Positions 47,920 to 58,298 are shown, counted from the first letter of the stretch. The stretch: DNA of 64,000 nt from Exiguobacterium profundum (GCF_001909285.1 NZ_MRSV01000001.1:2509096-2573095), one strand, 5' to 3'. The notes: generated from the letters alone by a model not told the origin. Made by a program: numbers and translations.

Positions 47920-49640
47920 GCGATTTCCTCCTCAGACAATTGCGATTTCACGATTTCTTGATAGACCGCATTCGTCGCAAATAATTCCTCATGTGTCCCG
48001 ACTCCGGCAACGGCGCCTTCTTCTAGAACGATGATTCGGTCGGCGTCCATGATCGTGCTGACACGTTGTGCAACAATCAGTACCGTCGCATTTTTCGTTT
48101 CTTCTTTTAACGCTTTGCGAAGGGCGGCATCCGTTTTAAAATCAAGTGCCGAGAAACTGTCGTCGAATACATATAAATCCGGTTTCCGAACGAGAGCTCG
48201 CGCAATCGACAGACGCTGTTTTTGACCACCCGACACGTTTGACCCACCTTGTTCGATCACAGCCTCATATCGGTCTGGCATCTTCTCGATAAAGTCACTT
48301 GCCTGCGCGATGGATGCGGCATGAACGACTTCTTCCACTGTTGCATCGGTCTTCCCATATCGAATGTTCTCAGCAATCGTACCTGTGAACAGCAACGCCT
48401 TTTGTGGAACGAACCCGATTTTCGAACGAAGTGCCTCTTGTGGAACCGCTTGGACATCGACACCATTCACGCGAATTGTCCCCGACGTCACATCGTAAAA
48501 TCTTGGAATCAGATTGACGAGTGTCGATTTACCGGACCCCGTACCCCCAATCACCGCTGTGACCTCACCTGGATTCGCTGAAAAACTCACATCGGATAGC
48601 GCTGGTTCTTCAGCACCCGGATAATAGAAGGTCACGTGATCAAATACGAGTGTCCCTTGCTCAATGTCCGCAGTCTTTGTCCCGTCATCAATCAGTGAAG
48701 GTTTCATCTCGAGCACTTCGTTGATCCGGTTGGCAGACACAGAAGCCCGAGGAACCATGATGAACATGACTGATGCCATGACGAGCGCGAACATGATTTG
48801 CATGACGTATTGAATGAACGCCATCAAATCTCCGATTTGCATCGCACCGTTATCAATCCGAATCCCTCCGAACCAAATGACGCCGACAACCGTCAAGTTC
48901 ATCACGAGCATCATGACCGGCATTAGGAACGCCATGATTTGGTTCACTTTGATTGATACGTCCGTCAACCGTTCATTCGCTTTCGTCAATCGAACCTGTT
49001 CTTCTTTTTCACGGTTGAAAGCTCGGATGACACGGATACCCGTCAGATTTTCTCGGAGAACAAGATTGAGCCAATCCAATCGATTCTGTACCTTTTTAAA
49101 CAACGGCATCGCCTTCCAAAAAATGAGGAAAATCGAGATGACGAGTACCGGCATTGCGGCAACAATGACAAGAGACAACGTCGCATCCTTCGAGGTCGCC
49201 ATGATCAATCCACCGACAAACATGATTGGCGCACTCACAACCATTCGTAGCATCATGATGATGACCTGTTGCACTTGCGTGATGTCGTTTGTCGTCCGTG
49301 TGATGAGCGAAGCCGTCCCGACACGATCGAACTCTTCAAGCGAGAAGCGTTCCACATGATTGAACACACGTCTTCGTAAGTCACGACCAAATCCCATCGC
49401 CGCCTTTGAAGAATAAAAACTGGCCACAATAGCAGCAAGTGCTCCAAGTCCCGTCACACCAAGCATGATTCCGCCCATTTGCCAAATGTAGCCGGTATCG
49501 CCCGTCACGACCCCATTATCGATAATGTCCGCCATCAACGTCGGTAAAAATAAATCTGCTAACGACTGCGCGAACACAAACAATAAAACCATCAGAACAG
49601 CCCATTTATAAGTAACGAGACGTTTCAATAACTTAATCAT
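47916..49640 (-). CDS. ABC exporter half-transporter with degenerate catalytic site
   Basis: The protein is 574 residues from ATG 49640 (AAGGAG 9 nt upstream); this ATG overlaps the marR stop codon region. It has six helices and then an ATPase with Walker A GGTGSGKSTLVNL and a canonical signature NVSGGQKQRL. Walker B is LYVFDDSFSALD, in which Asp replaces the catalytic Glu. That substitution marks the non-hydrolysing site of heterodimeric exporters. It works with the 623-residue partner to expel drugs or lipophilic compounds. Confidence 0.92.
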   Translation of the reverse strand: MIKLLKRLVTYKWAVLMVLLFVFAQSLADLFLPTLMADIIDNGVVTGDTGYIWQMGGIMLGVTGLGALAAIVASFYSSKAAMGFGRDLRRRVFNHVERFSLEEFDRVGTASLITRTTNDITQVQQVIIMMLRMVVSAPIMFVGGLIMATSKDATLSLVIVAAMPVLVISIFLIFWKAMPLFKKVQNRLDWLNLVLRENLTGIRVIRAFNREKEEQVRLTKANERLTDVSIKVNQIMAFLMPVMMLVMNLTVVGVIWFGGIRIDNGAMQIGDLMAFIQYVMQIMFALVMASVMFIMVPRASVSANRINEVLEMKPSLIDDGTKTADIEQGTLVFDHVTFYYPGAEEPALSDVSFSANPGEVTAVIGGTGSGKSTLVNLIPRFYDVTSGTIRVNGVDVQAVPQEALRSKIGFVPQKALLFTGTIAENIRYGKTDATVEEVVHAASIAQASDFIEKMPDRYEAVIEQGGSNVSGGQKQRLSIARALVRKPDLYVFDDSFSALDFKTDAALRKALKEETKNATVLIVAQRVSTIMDADRIIVLEEGAVAGVGTHEELFATNAVYQEIVKSQLSEEEIA

Positions 49641-50115
49641 GTCGACACACTCCTTCACAATCTGTGAGCCCTTCATTCAATCCATCCGCAATATGTTGAT
49701 GGGCTGTAAGCATATGATGATACGTATCCTGATCGAGACGAGACAAAATTTGATTCAATTGATATTCCGTCCCTTCTTCTTGTCGCTCAATCTCCTCAAT
49801 CAAGCGTTTACCTGATTGGTCAATGGTCAACACAACTTCTCGCCGATTATCCGGGTTGATATCCCGACGAATCAATCCTTTCTCCACGAGACCATCTAAT
49901 GATTGACTTAACGTGCTCTTTGGCATTCTCGTTCGCTGAACCAGTTCCTTTTGCGTAATCGCACCCTGTTCATTCAACATCATCAGACCGTGCAGTTGAG
50001 GTAATGTGAGATCGTTTTGTTGCGCCGTCTGATGCATGAGACGAATCAGGACACGCTGCACACGCCAAAATGATTGCATCATCTCCCGTGCCCGATTTGT
50101 ATTTGTCTCGGTCAT
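49633..50115 (-). CDS. MarR-family regulator of the ABC exporter
   Basis: The 160-residue winged-helix protein has LTLPQLHGLMMLNEQGAITQKELVQRT (helix-turn-helix), MPKSTLSQSLDGLVEKGLIRR (recognition helix), and the beta-wing DINPDNRREVVLTI. MarR proteins are dimeric repressors released by small molecules. It heads the exporter operon, its end overlapping the first exporter gene. A 24-bp inverted repeat upstream is its probable operator, giving autoregulation and drug-inducible export. AAGGAG is its ribosome site. Confidence 0.93.
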   Translation of the reverse strand: MTETNTNRAREMMQSFWRVQRVLIRLMHQTAQQNDLTLPQLHGLMMLNEQGAITQKELVQRTRMPKSTLSQSLDGLVEKGLIRRDINPDNRREVVLTIDQSGKRLIEEIERQEEGTEYQLNQILSRLDQDTYHHMLTAHQHIADGLNEGLTDCEGVCRHD

Positions 50116-50144
50116 TCTTATTCACTCCTTTATCGTTCCGAATC

Positions 50145-50168
50145 GAATTGTTCTAAACGGAACAATTC
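50145..50168. promoter_or_regulatory. MarR operator candidate
   Basis: GAATTGTTC-N6-GAACAATTC, perfect 9-bp arms, lies between the proposed -10 and the marR start (30 nt upstream of the ATG), where a bound repressor would block transcription. Confidence 0.75.
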
Positions 50169-50180
50169 TTTATATAAAAT

Positions 50181-50209
50181 AAATTACTCCTCTCCAACTC
50201 GATTGTCAA
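50181..50209 (-). promoter_or_regulatory. Promoter of the MarR-ABC operon
   Basis: On the minus strand: perfect -35 TTGACA (complement of 50204-50209), 17 bp, -10 TAATTT (complement of 50181-50186). Confidence 0.6.
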
Positions 50210-50239
50210 CGAAATCGAATGTGAATTTGCACATAGGAA

Positions 50240-50271
50240 AAGAGCGATGTCCTATAGCTGACATCGCTCTT
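50240..50271 (-). terminator. Terminator of addBA
   Basis: A perfect 12-bp stem (50240-50251 with 50260-50271) lies beyond the addA stop, with TTTTCC following on the minus strand. Confidence 0.85.
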
Positions 50272-50284
50272 CATTTATTCACAT

Positions 50285-53200
50285 TTATTTAGTCGACACG
50301 GTCACGATTTCCTGCAGATCAAGCGAATAAATCAAAGTTCGCTCGACCCGAATATTCCAGATCGTCTCAATCGCCTCTCGATATAATTGTAGTTGAATCG
50401 CATATCGATCTCGCAATCGCTCATGTGCCTCTTCCCGGGAATCGGATAGATGCGTGACAGCATCCGATTTATAATCGAGAAGCACATACGAATCCCCATC
50501 GAAATACAGACAATCGATAATCCCTTGGATCAAGACATGCTCATCCGTAAAGTGTCCATCCGGATTGACGCGTTCGGCCGGCACCGTGTAGGTGAAAGGT
50601 AGCTCTCGCCATGCCGTCCCTCGCTCTAGTGCACCAGCGAGCGCTTGACCGACTTCTGTTTGGAAAAACATCTCGATATCCGGGATGGCGAGGCGTGCCG
50701 TCTCTGCCTCGATCGGACTGAGCATCCCTTGCATTTCCCATTGATTGATTTGGTCGACAATCGGTTGGTTCGGGTCAGCCAGTTGGAAAATCAAGTGTAA
50801 CGTCGTCCCACGTTCCGCACCGGTCTGTTTGACTTGACGCCATTTCGGTTCCCGATAAGGGGTATCGACCGGACGTACCGGATCTTCGAAAGCGGCCTGT
50901 TCGAGTTGCATCGCCCGCTTCAGTTCGGTCACCGTCTGTTTCGCCGCCGTACGTACCGCATCCTGTGCAGGGTATTCGTAGGTCAAAGCTTGTTGTACGG
51001 CACAAATCGTCTCTTCTTCATTTTGAATCGGAAAATCGATTGCTTCAAATCGTTGGACGTGGTGCAACTGTGCCATCATCTCTTGTAGAGTCGCAATCTC
51101 CGCAAGGTCCGCTTCTCCGATGACACGATAAATCCATGAAGTCGATTCTTGGAAAGTAGAGGGAACCGTGAAGCCGAATGATTCGATAAACGAAGTGGCA
51201 CTTGGAAGGCGTAAAAGCGCCGGTGCAATCCAATCGAGATACGTTTTTGCCTCTCGCCTCGCCTCACTCGCCAATAGATCTCCAGATTGACCGACCTGAA
51301 GCCACTGCTGAAGGTGTTTGAGTGGTTCGCCTACCGTTCCCACGAGAATCAATTTTTCTTTCGCACGTGTCAAGGCCACGTAAAGCACGCGCATCTCTTC
51401 CGCTTTCATCGTCGCATCTAAATCTCGTCGAATCATCTCCTTCACGAACGTCTCCGATTTCGTACGTGTCACAACGTCAATCGCATCGAGTGAGATGCCG
51501 TACTGTTTGTGGAAAATGACACGTTGCATTTGATCGCGTTTATTAAATTGTTTTCCGAGTTGGGCAACAATCGTGACCGGAAACTCAAGTCCTTTCGACT
51601 TGTGCACGGTCATGATACGAACGACGTTTTCCTCGTCCCCGAGCGACCGCGCCTCTGACAAATCTTCACCAGTATCCTGTAGTCGGTCCATCACACGTAA
51701 GAAGCGATAAAGACCTCGATAGCCACTACGCTCATAGGCTAGGGCCCGGTCATAAAGTGCCTTCAAGTTTTCCTGCCGCCCTTTTCCTCCAGGTAATCCC
51801 CCTGAGAAGTCATAAAACCCGGTGTCATTGAATAACTGTTGAATCAATTCCGACAGGCTATGATTTCGTGCATAAGTACGCCAACGGGAGAGGCGGTCAA
51901 GCATCTCGCCACATTTTACGCCAAGCTCATCATCGTCATCCGCTTTCGCCTTGAGCGCCTCATAGAAAGAATCTTCTGATTCAAGTCGAATCCGTGCCAA
52001 TTCACTATCATCAAAACGGAACATCGGGGAGCGCAGCGCACCGGCAAGTGGGATGTCTTGAAGTGGATTATCAATCACTTTCAAAAGTGCCAGGATCATC
52101 CGAATCTCGGTCGCTTGAAAATACCCGCCATCCGAGTCGGTGTAGGCCGGAATATTGTACTGTGTCAAAATATCCATCAATTGCTCCACACGTTCTTTTT
52201 TCGAACGAACGAGAATCACGATATCCCGATATTCACAGTTTCGGAGTTGACCAGTTGATTCATCCGTCACTTTAAACGGTTCGTCTCCCGATACGAGTTC
52301 TAAGATGCGAGTAGCGATCGCCCGCCCTTCTACTTCTTGCTTCGATAACTCACGACTCGCGCCATCGACTAAAATAAACTCAGGGTCCGCTGGAATCGGT
52401 TCATACTCACGTCCAGGAACAAGTTGTGCCGCCTCATCATATGCGATTTCGCCGACCTCTTCGTCCATGAGCTGGACGAACAAATCATTGATCCCGTAGA
52501 GGACTTCGGAACGACTTCGGAAATTTTGAGAAAGGTCGATCCGTTTCCCTGTGTTCGCCTGTCTAAAGCGTGTCGCCTTATCGATGAAAAGACCCGGTTC
52601 TGCATGGCGGAATCGATAAATCGATTGTTTGATGTCGCCCACCATAAATAAATTCCCGATTTCCTCTCGTTCATTTGCGACCAGGTTGATGATTGTTTCT
52701 TGAATCTCGTTCGTATCTTGGTATTCATCAACGAGTACCTCAGCGAAACGTTCCTTATAGAGCGCTGCAACATCGGACGGTCCCCCATCTTGTCGTAAAA
52801 TGGCGAGCGCATAATGTTCCAAGTCACTGAAGTCGACAAAGGCACGGTCGCGCTTCGCCTGCTCATAGGCTTGGGCGAACGCACGGACGGTTCGAACGAG
52901 TGTTTCAACGAGCGGTTGTTGCATCGAGACGCTCTCTAATAAGTCCGCCCCACTGACCCGAGCCTGTTCGACCGCTGCTGTCAATTTTTTCTTCGCTTGG
53001 TCGTAAGCCGGTTTGAGGATCTCGTGGTAAATCTGGTGCTCTTCTTTCTTCGGAACAGCCTTCATCGTGCCAAACTTCATCGCACGAGCCGCCGTCTCGA
53101 GTTCACTCCAGACAATGGTCTCCCCTTCAAGTTGTTCGAACGGAAAAATTGCTTGCCGGATGTTTTCAGACTGTGGCTCATACCCAGCGACCCGAAGCTC

Positions 53201-53902
53201 CGCTTCAAGTTTCCGAAGATCTCGTACGGCTTTTTTGATGTCATGCCACAGCATCTGTCCAAACTCAATCAGGATTGCTTCCTCATCAGGATCTTCTCCG
53301 AACGTGTACATGGATACGAGATGATCTAAATAAGCATCAGGGTTTGGGAGAGTACGCGCATAGTGATATAAGCCAAGAATCAAATCCTCGATTTCGCTGT
53401 AACCCCGGTCTGACGTATACGCATCGACAAGAGCGAAGAAATCGGTATCTTGTTTCCCGTACTCTTCCTCAAGCACTTCTTCTAAGACGTCATCCTGCAA
53501 GAGGACGAGGTCTCGTTCTTCCGCAATCTTGAACGCCGGATCCAAATCTAACAGGTAGTAGTTCTCACGAATCACCTCTAGACAAAATGAATGGATGGTC
53601 GTGATGAGCGCCCGGTTCAACATTTGTCGCTGTTTTCGGACATATTCATTTGTCGGGTCGTCGCGCAACGCCTCTTCAAGTGCCTTTGCGATTCGTCGTT
53701 TCATCTCTGCCGCTGCCGCGTTCGTAAAGGTGACAACGAGCATCCGGTCTGCCGTGAGTTCATCCGTTTCGTCAAGCAATCGACTAGACAACCGCTCGAC
53801 AAGAACTGCCGTCTTTCCGGACCCTGCCGCAGCCGAGACGAGCACGTGACTCCCTCTTGCTTCAATCGCGGCGAACTGATCATTCGTCCATTTCACGGTC
53901 AT
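50285..53902 (-). CDS. addA: AddA helicase-nuclease subunit
   Basis: The 1205-residue UvrD-type helicase has Walker A AAAGSGKTAVLVERL near residue 25, Walker B VLVDEYQDTNEIQ, RFRHAEPGLF, and later TVHKSKGLEFPVTIVAQLG and ALTRAKEKLILVG. The RecB-like nuclease lies at the C-terminus with GTTLHLIFQLAD and GIIDCLYFDGDSYVLLDYKSD (catalytic Asp and Lys). With AddB it forms the enzyme that resects double-strand ends and loads RecA. It overlaps addB by 23 nt; its start is ATG 53902. Confidence 0.97.
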   Translation of the reverse strand: MTVKWTNDQFAAIEARGSHVLVSAAAGSGKTAVLVERLSSRLLDETDELTADRMLVVTFTNAAAAEMKRRIAKALEEALRDDPTNEYVRKQRQMLNRALITTIHSFCLEVIRENYYLLDLDPAFKIAEERDLVLLQDDVLEEVLEEEYGKQDTDFFALVDAYTSDRGYSEIEDLILGLYHYARTLPNPDAYLDHLVSMYTFGEDPDEEAILIEFGQMLWHDIKKAVRDLRKLEAELRVAGYEPQSENIRQAIFPFEQLEGETIVWSELETAARAMKFGTMKAVPKKEEHQIYHEILKPAYDQAKKKLTAAVEQARVSGADLLESVSMQQPLVETLVRTVRAFAQAYEQAKRDRAFVDFSDLEHYALAILRQDGGPSDVAALYKERFAEVLVDEYQDTNEIQETIINLVANEREEIGNLFMVGDIKQSIYRFRHAEPGLFIDKATRFRQANTGKRIDLSQNFRSRSEVLYGINDLFVQLMDEEVGEIAYDEAAQLVPGREYEPIPADPEFILVDGASRELSKQEVEGRAIATRILELVSGDEPFKVTDESTGQLRNCEYRDIVILVRSKKERVEQLMDILTQYNIPAYTDSDGGYFQATEIRMILALLKVIDNPLQDIPLAGALRSPMFRFDDSELARIRLESEDSFYEALKAKADDDDELGVKCGEMLDRLSRWRTYARNHSLSELIQQLFNDTGFYDFSGGLPGGKGRQENLKALYDRALAYERSGYRGLYRFLRVMDRLQDTGEDLSEARSLGDEENVVRIMTVHKSKGLEFPVTIVAQLGKQFNKRDQMQRVIFHKQYGISLDAIDVVTRTKSETFVKEMIRRDLDATMKAEEMRVLYVALTRAKEKLILVGTVGEPLKHLQQWLQVGQSGDLLASEARREAKTYLDWIAPALLRLPSATSFIESFGFTVPSTFQESTSWIYRVIGEADLAEIATLQEMMAQLHHVQRFEAIDFPIQNEEETICAVQQALTYEYPAQDAVRTAAKQTVTELKRAMQLEQAAFEDPVRPVDTPYREPKWRQVKQTGAERGTTLHLIFQLADPNQPIVDQINQWEMQGMLSPIEAETARLAIPDIEMFFQTEVGQALAGALERGTAWRELPFTYTVPAERVNPDGHFTDEHVLIQGIIDCLYFDGDSYVLLDYKSDAVTHLSDSREEAHERLRDRYAIQLQLYREAIETIWNIRVERTLIYSLDLQEIVTVSTK

Positions 53903-56900
53903 CGCCTCCTAACTCCTGAAATACCTCTTCTTTCTCGAGCTTCTTCAATTTACGAGGCACATTCGAGAGCGCTTCGTCAAAATGACAGACACTCTGATAC
54001 GGACACGTCTGACACGGGCGCCGTTCTTTATATTCATAAGGTTCTACGTCAATTTTTCCTTTGTACATCTCCTCGGCACTCGCTTTGACGACGTCGAACG
54101 CATGGTCCATCAACTGCTCAAGTTGAGGGGGCGTCACAATTTTCTTCAAGGTGTTGGCGTCAGGCGTACCATCTTTTTTATATTTGACCGGAATGACAAT
54201 TGATTTTTTGGATGAGCCTTTCGCCGAGCGGTCCATCATCTCTAAAATTTCCGGGTCATCTACTAATAGCCCTTGCATCTGATACGACTCCAATACTTTT
54301 TGACGCGTTTCTTCTTCAGAACTAGCAGGTGGAACGAGTGGTCGGTGCACGTGGAAATAGAGCGCCGCAGCAGGTGCGACGTTCTCTTTTGTCCACACCT
54401 CTGCCTGCTCAATCAATACCTTCAAATAGATGAGCATCTGCATCGCCAGACCGTAATAAATTTCTGCAAAGTCGACTTCACGTTTACTCGACTTATAGTC
54501 GACGATTCGGACGTATAGTTGGTCGTGGACCATCGCAGTGTCCACACGGTCGATTCGACCGACTAGTTCACATGTCGCCCCGTTCGATAATGTGAACGAA
54601 ACGGGTGGAAATTGTCCGCTGCCGAACGCGAGTTCAAACGCTTCCGGGTCAAAGCCGTCTCGTTTTGATTGTTCAATCAACACTTCTGCCGTCTTACTGA
54701 CGACGTCCGTCAATTTTTTCTTTAAGTAGGCGTAACGATTCGAACTCATCAAGATGGCATGCTGAATCTCTGGGGTCACGAGCTCGACCGCCTGCTCCGC
54801 TAAATGGGAGCACTCGTCAGGAGTGACATCTCGCCATTCCTTTCCGTCCATCTTCACCGTCTGCGACATATGTTCGATGGTCCGGTGATACAGATTCCCG
54901 ATATCCGGGGCCTCGAGTCGATACAACCGTCGTTCCTTCAGACGCAAGCCATAACTTGCGAAATGTTTGAACGGACAGGCTTGGAATGTCTCGAGACGTG
55001 AGACACTCGCCCGAATCGACGGAGTATATAAGGATTTTGCGACACGATCATCCAACGATTCCGGGATGTTTTGATAGAAGAGCGCGCTCGTCAACAACTG
55101 GAGACGTTCCCGTCCATCCGGATGCTTCAACAGTTCATTATAGACAGCAAACCACATATCTTGAATCGGATAATGACGACTCAACCGCTGAAGTTCAAGT
55201 GCCGTCACCGCCGCCGTCTGATTCACATTCGTCAAGAAGGCGAATTGATCACGTGGTCGGTGCTCACCTGCTTCAGCAAAATGAGTCTTGATGACGTTTT
55301 GGTGAAGTCGCGCCTTCAAGTCAGCGATAAACCGCGCCGGCTGAACGGCTTTCCCCGTTCTGTCGACTAGTGCGTAGCTAATGTATAAACGCTCGCTCGG
55401 TGCCGTCACAGCTTTGTATAGGTAATACGTTTCATCATCGAACAAGTGCTCTGTCGCCTTACCGGCACGAAGTCCATTCTCATGCATGAAATCCAAATCT
55501 TGATCGGTCAACAGTTTCGACTGTGTCGTGACAAGAGGAATTTGATCTTCATTCGCTCCGAGCAAGAAGACGACTTTCTTATCTATCAATCGACCACGCA
55601 CATAATCCGTTATCGTCAATTGATCAAGCGAAGGTGGGATCAAGGCATAGCGAAGACTATCTAGTCCGGTGTCCATCATCTGGAGGAATAAGTCCGTCGA
55701 CAACGTCTCTTCCGGAGCTGCGGCTTCTAGCTGCTCGAGCAAGTGCAAAACCGCGTCCCATACTTGAGTATGCTCACGCGCTTCGAGTAGTTCCGCCTCT
55801 TCAATCGCCTCATCGCGCCAGTGCGTCAGACAGTCTGATACACCGACACGCTCTAGAAAGGCATACATGGCGTGCGTATAAGCCTGCATCGTCTTTGCCT
55901 GTTTTAAATCTGATAGAAATGGATCAAAAGTTTCGATAACACGTTCCCGAGACCGATTCAGCTCAGCCTCAATATCGAGTTCTTCGCTCGTGAGGCGTGC
56001 TTCTTCCCCGGAACGACGACGCAACTGCCATTCGTCGTGCCAATGATAATGTTTGATCCCCCGTTCGATAACGAACGCTTCAAGCCGGTCAACGGACGTA
56101 CGACGATGTACCGGATCGAGGACGACGAGTTCTGTTTTAAGGGCACGGAATACGGACTCTTCTCGATATCCACGTAGAGCGATGTCAATCGTCGCTTTCA
56201 ACAGTTCGACAAGCGGGTGGTCGAGCATTGGTTGCCGTTCATCAAGGAAATAGGGCAGTCCCATCTTTTGTAGCGCCTGAGATGCCAAATCACCATATTC
56301 GTCGAGTGAACGCGATACGAGTGCGATATCCCGATAACGATATCCTTCTTCACGTGTCAGACGAATGACTTCTCGAACGGCCGCCTCCACCTCGACGGTT
56401 CGGTCGACTGCGGCATGTAAATCGATTCGGTTCTCTGAACCAGTGTAAGGTTCCGCCGTCAATTGGTCGAATGTAGCCTCTAGATAACGGAGACTCGGAT
56501 GCGTATAACGATAGACGGTATCATACAGCTCGTCTCGAGAAGGAATCTGCCGTTCTGTCAACAGTTCTTTGAAACGCATGAGTGTCCGCTGCGTCGGTCC
56601 AAACAATGGATTTAGACGATACAAGGAGATAGGATCGATTGTCAGCAATACATCGACATCGACCTTCTCTGCAAGTGCAACGAGCACCGCCAACTCCTGC
56701 TCTGAAAACTCGTTGAATCCGTCCACATAGACACGCACATCCGTCAAATCTGTTTCCGGAAGGATTTGCAACATGACGTTGAAATAGTCTTCTGCATGAA
56801 GTGACTTACCTTCCGTCATCTTTAAAAATCCTTCATAGATGATGGAAAGGTCTTGTAACTTCAAAGCACGGTGCTGCGCCTGTTCGCTTAACCGCAACAA

Positions 56901-57317
56901 GTGCTCCGGTTCAACAAGCCCTCGCTTCAGCATCGAGATTAATTGGTTCAATTCTTCATAAAATCCGAACTGATTCATCGTACGGCGGAACAAGGTCAAT
57001 CGTTCTTCGCTCATCTCGACGACCCTTCGTAACAACAAATGGGTCCCCGTCTGGTCTAAGAATTGATCTGTCGCTACACCGGCATCTCGCATCATCAAAA
57101 AAGCGAGACGACGCATCGAAAGGACTTGAATGCGCGTCGAACCATGCAAACCATCGACTGTCGCCATTTTCTTTTCCATCTCAAACGACATCTGGTCCGG
57201 TACGATCACATAAATCGTCGGCCCGCTCGGGTTTTGTTTCAGTTCTTGAATGACCTCATGGATCATTTGTTCACTTTTTCCCGTCCCCGATCGACCAACG
57301 TGAAAGGTCACTGTCAT
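53880..57317 (-). CDS. addB: AddB helicase-nuclease subunit
   Basis: The protein is 1145 residues from ATG 57317; AAGGAG is 11 nt upstream, and the frame to 57365 is not supported. Walker A is GRSGTGKSEQMIHEV. An inactivated helicase core follows, then a C-terminal nuclease with GRIDRVDTA and VRIVDYKSSKREV. The iron-sulfur cysteines are seen as FQACPFKHF (first) and CQTCPYQSVC near the C-terminus (three more), the AddB four-Cys cluster. It forms AddAB with the downstream gene for recombinational repair and Chi recognition. Confidence 0.96.
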   Translation of the reverse strand: MTVTFHVGRSGTGKSEQMIHEVIQELKQNPSGPTIYVIVPDQMSFEMEKKMATVDGLHGSTRIQVLSMRRLAFLMMRDAGVATDQFLDQTGTHLLLRRVVEMSEERLTLFRRTMNQFGFYEELNQLISMLKRGLVEPEHLLRLSEQAQHRALKLQDLSIIYEGFLKMTEGKSLHAEDYFNVMLQILPETDLTDVRVYVDGFNEFSEQELAVLVALAEKVDVDVLLTIDPISLYRLNPLFGPTQRTLMRFKELLTERQIPSRDELYDTVYRYTHPSLRYLEATFDQLTAEPYTGSENRIDLHAAVDRTVEVEAAVREVIRLTREEGYRYRDIALVSRSLDEYGDLASQALQKMGLPYFLDERQPMLDHPLVELLKATIDIALRGYREESVFRALKTELVVLDPVHRRTSVDRLEAFVIERGIKHYHWHDEWQLRRRSGEEARLTSEELDIEAELNRSRERVIETFDPFLSDLKQAKTMQAYTHAMYAFLERVGVSDCLTHWRDEAIEEAELLEAREHTQVWDAVLHLLEQLEAAAPEETLSTDLFLQMMDTGLDSLRYALIPPSLDQLTITDYVRGRLIDKKVVFLLGANEDQIPLVTTQSKLLTDQDLDFMHENGLRAGKATEHLFDDETYYLYKAVTAPSERLYISYALVDRTGKAVQPARFIADLKARLHQNVIKTHFAEAGEHRPRDQFAFLTNVNQTAAVTALELQRLSRHYPIQDMWFAVYNELLKHPDGRERLQLLTSALFYQNIPESLDDRVAKSLYTPSIRASVSRLETFQACPFKHFASYGLRLKERRLYRLEAPDIGNLYHRTIEHMSQTVKMDGKEWRDVTPDECSHLAEQAVELVTPEIQHAILMSSNRYAYLKKKLTDVVSKTAEVLIEQSKRDGFDPEAFELAFGSGQFPPVSFTLSNGATCELVGRIDRVDTAMVHDQLYVRIVDYKSSKREVDFAEIYYGLAMQMLIYLKVLIEQAEVWTKENVAPAAALYFHVHRPLVPPASSEEETRQKVLESYQMQGLLVDDPEILEMMDRSAKGSSKKSIVIPVKYKKDGTPDANTLKKIVTPPQLEQLMDHAFDVVKASAEEMYKGKIDVEPYEYKERRPCQTCPYQSVCHFDEALSNVPRKLKKLEKEEVFQELGGDDREMDE

Positions 57318-57432
57318 TTTAGCGAACACTCCTTCCCTTTTTTCTTCATTATGAACCATCCCCAAGCATTTGTAGAGGGAAACCTCTTCTACACCTTGTC
57401 CAAAAAAGTAACAGCCTACATCATTCCCTTTT

Positions 57433-57446
57433 TCGATTGAAATCGA
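57433..57446. promoter_or_regulatory. Short palindrome in the globin upstream region
   Basis: TCGATT-GA-AATCGA lies 30 nt upstream of the globin start and contains a possible -35 (TTGAAA). It could be a regulator site; the regulator is unknown. Confidence 0.3.
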
Positions 57447-57475
57447 TTAGACTGAACGTATGAGGGGGAATATAT

Positions 57476-57856
57476 GTGAGTGCCTATGAACAATTTGGAG
57501 GCGAACGTGGTGTACAACAACTCGTTGACGCGTTCTATGACCTCGTCTATGCCGATCCAATTTTACTTCCACTATTTCCGGAAGATCAAGATCGAGTCAA
57601 ACAGCACCAATTTGAATTTTTAACACAGTTGCTCGGCGGTCCAAAGTTGTATTCGGAACGTCGTGGCGGTGGAAACTTGGCGATGATTCATCATGAGCAT
57701 CCCATTTCTGAGACACATGCCGGCCATTGGCTTGGATGCATGGAACAGGCGCTCAAGACCGTGGATGCCCCAGAATCGATCAAACGTCAGTTATTTCAAC
57801 GGTTGATCATGTCATCTTCGAATGTCGTCCGTGTTTGTTCGCATCATTTTGAGTAG
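57476..57856 (+). CDS. Group II truncated haemoglobin
   Basis: The 126-residue protein starts at GTG 57476 (GGGGGAA 6 nt upstream; the nearby ATG at 57474 is immediately followed by a stop). It shows YEQFGGERGVQQLVDAFYDLVYADPILLPLF, the proximal-His region MIHHEHPISETH and the distal Trp in HWLGCM, all typical of group II truncated globins such as B. subtilis YjbI. These bind oxygen, nitric oxide or peroxide. It is unlinked to other haem genes and divergent from addB. Confidence 0.93.
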   Translation: MSAYEQFGGERGVQQLVDAFYDLVYADPILLPLFPEDQDRVKQHQFEFLTQLLGGPKLYSERRGGGNLAMIHHEHPISETHAGHWLGCMEQALKTVDAPESIKRQLFQRLIMSSSNVVRVCSHHFE

Positions 57857-57911
57857 TCACAACTATAAAAAGTGGGTATGATAGGAAAGTAAGCAAAGGA
57901 GGTCGTTTCAC

Positions 57912-58298
57912 ATGACAGAAGAAGAAAAAAAAGAAGTCGTCTCATCTGAGGAAGAGACGGAAGAAAAAGAAGAAACGGTAGTCCTCGCCGACGCGCTTGA
58001 TGAAGCTAACGAAGCTGCTGAAGCAGAAGAAGATGAGGACGATGATGAGGATCAGCCGGAAGAGAAGAACATGGACCACATCAAAGGCGTCTTTAACTAT
58101 GATCATGAAAATGGTCGTGAATACCGTGTCGTCTTTTACAACGATCGCAAAAACTTAGTGTTCCGTGAACTCGGTAATGGCAAGGTTGAATTTGTCGGCC
58201 GCTTCTCGGATGATGCATACGATGAAGAGAATGAAGCAGAAATGCGTGAACTTGGTCAACGTGAACTCGAGCGCATCCTCGCTGAACGCTTCAACTAA
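57912..58298 (+). CDS. Acidic protein of unknown function
   Basis: The 128-residue protein is in two parts. Residues 1-50 are almost entirely Glu/Asp with some Lys, so disordered and strongly acidic. Residues 55-128 look folded, with alternating hydrophobic and charged residues (REYRVVFYNDRKNLVFREL) and an acidic helical end. The AAAGGAGG ribosome site is excellent and a strong terminator follows, so it is a real, probably well-expressed gene. I do not recognise the family. The next gene, on the opposite strand, encodes a very basic protein. Confidence 0.75.
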   Translation: MTEEEKKEVVSSEEETEEKEETVVLADALDEANEAAEAEEDEDDDEDQPEEKNMDHIKGVFNYDHENGREYRVVFYNDRKNLVFRELGNGKVEFVGRFSDDAYDEENEAEMRELGQRELERILAERFN

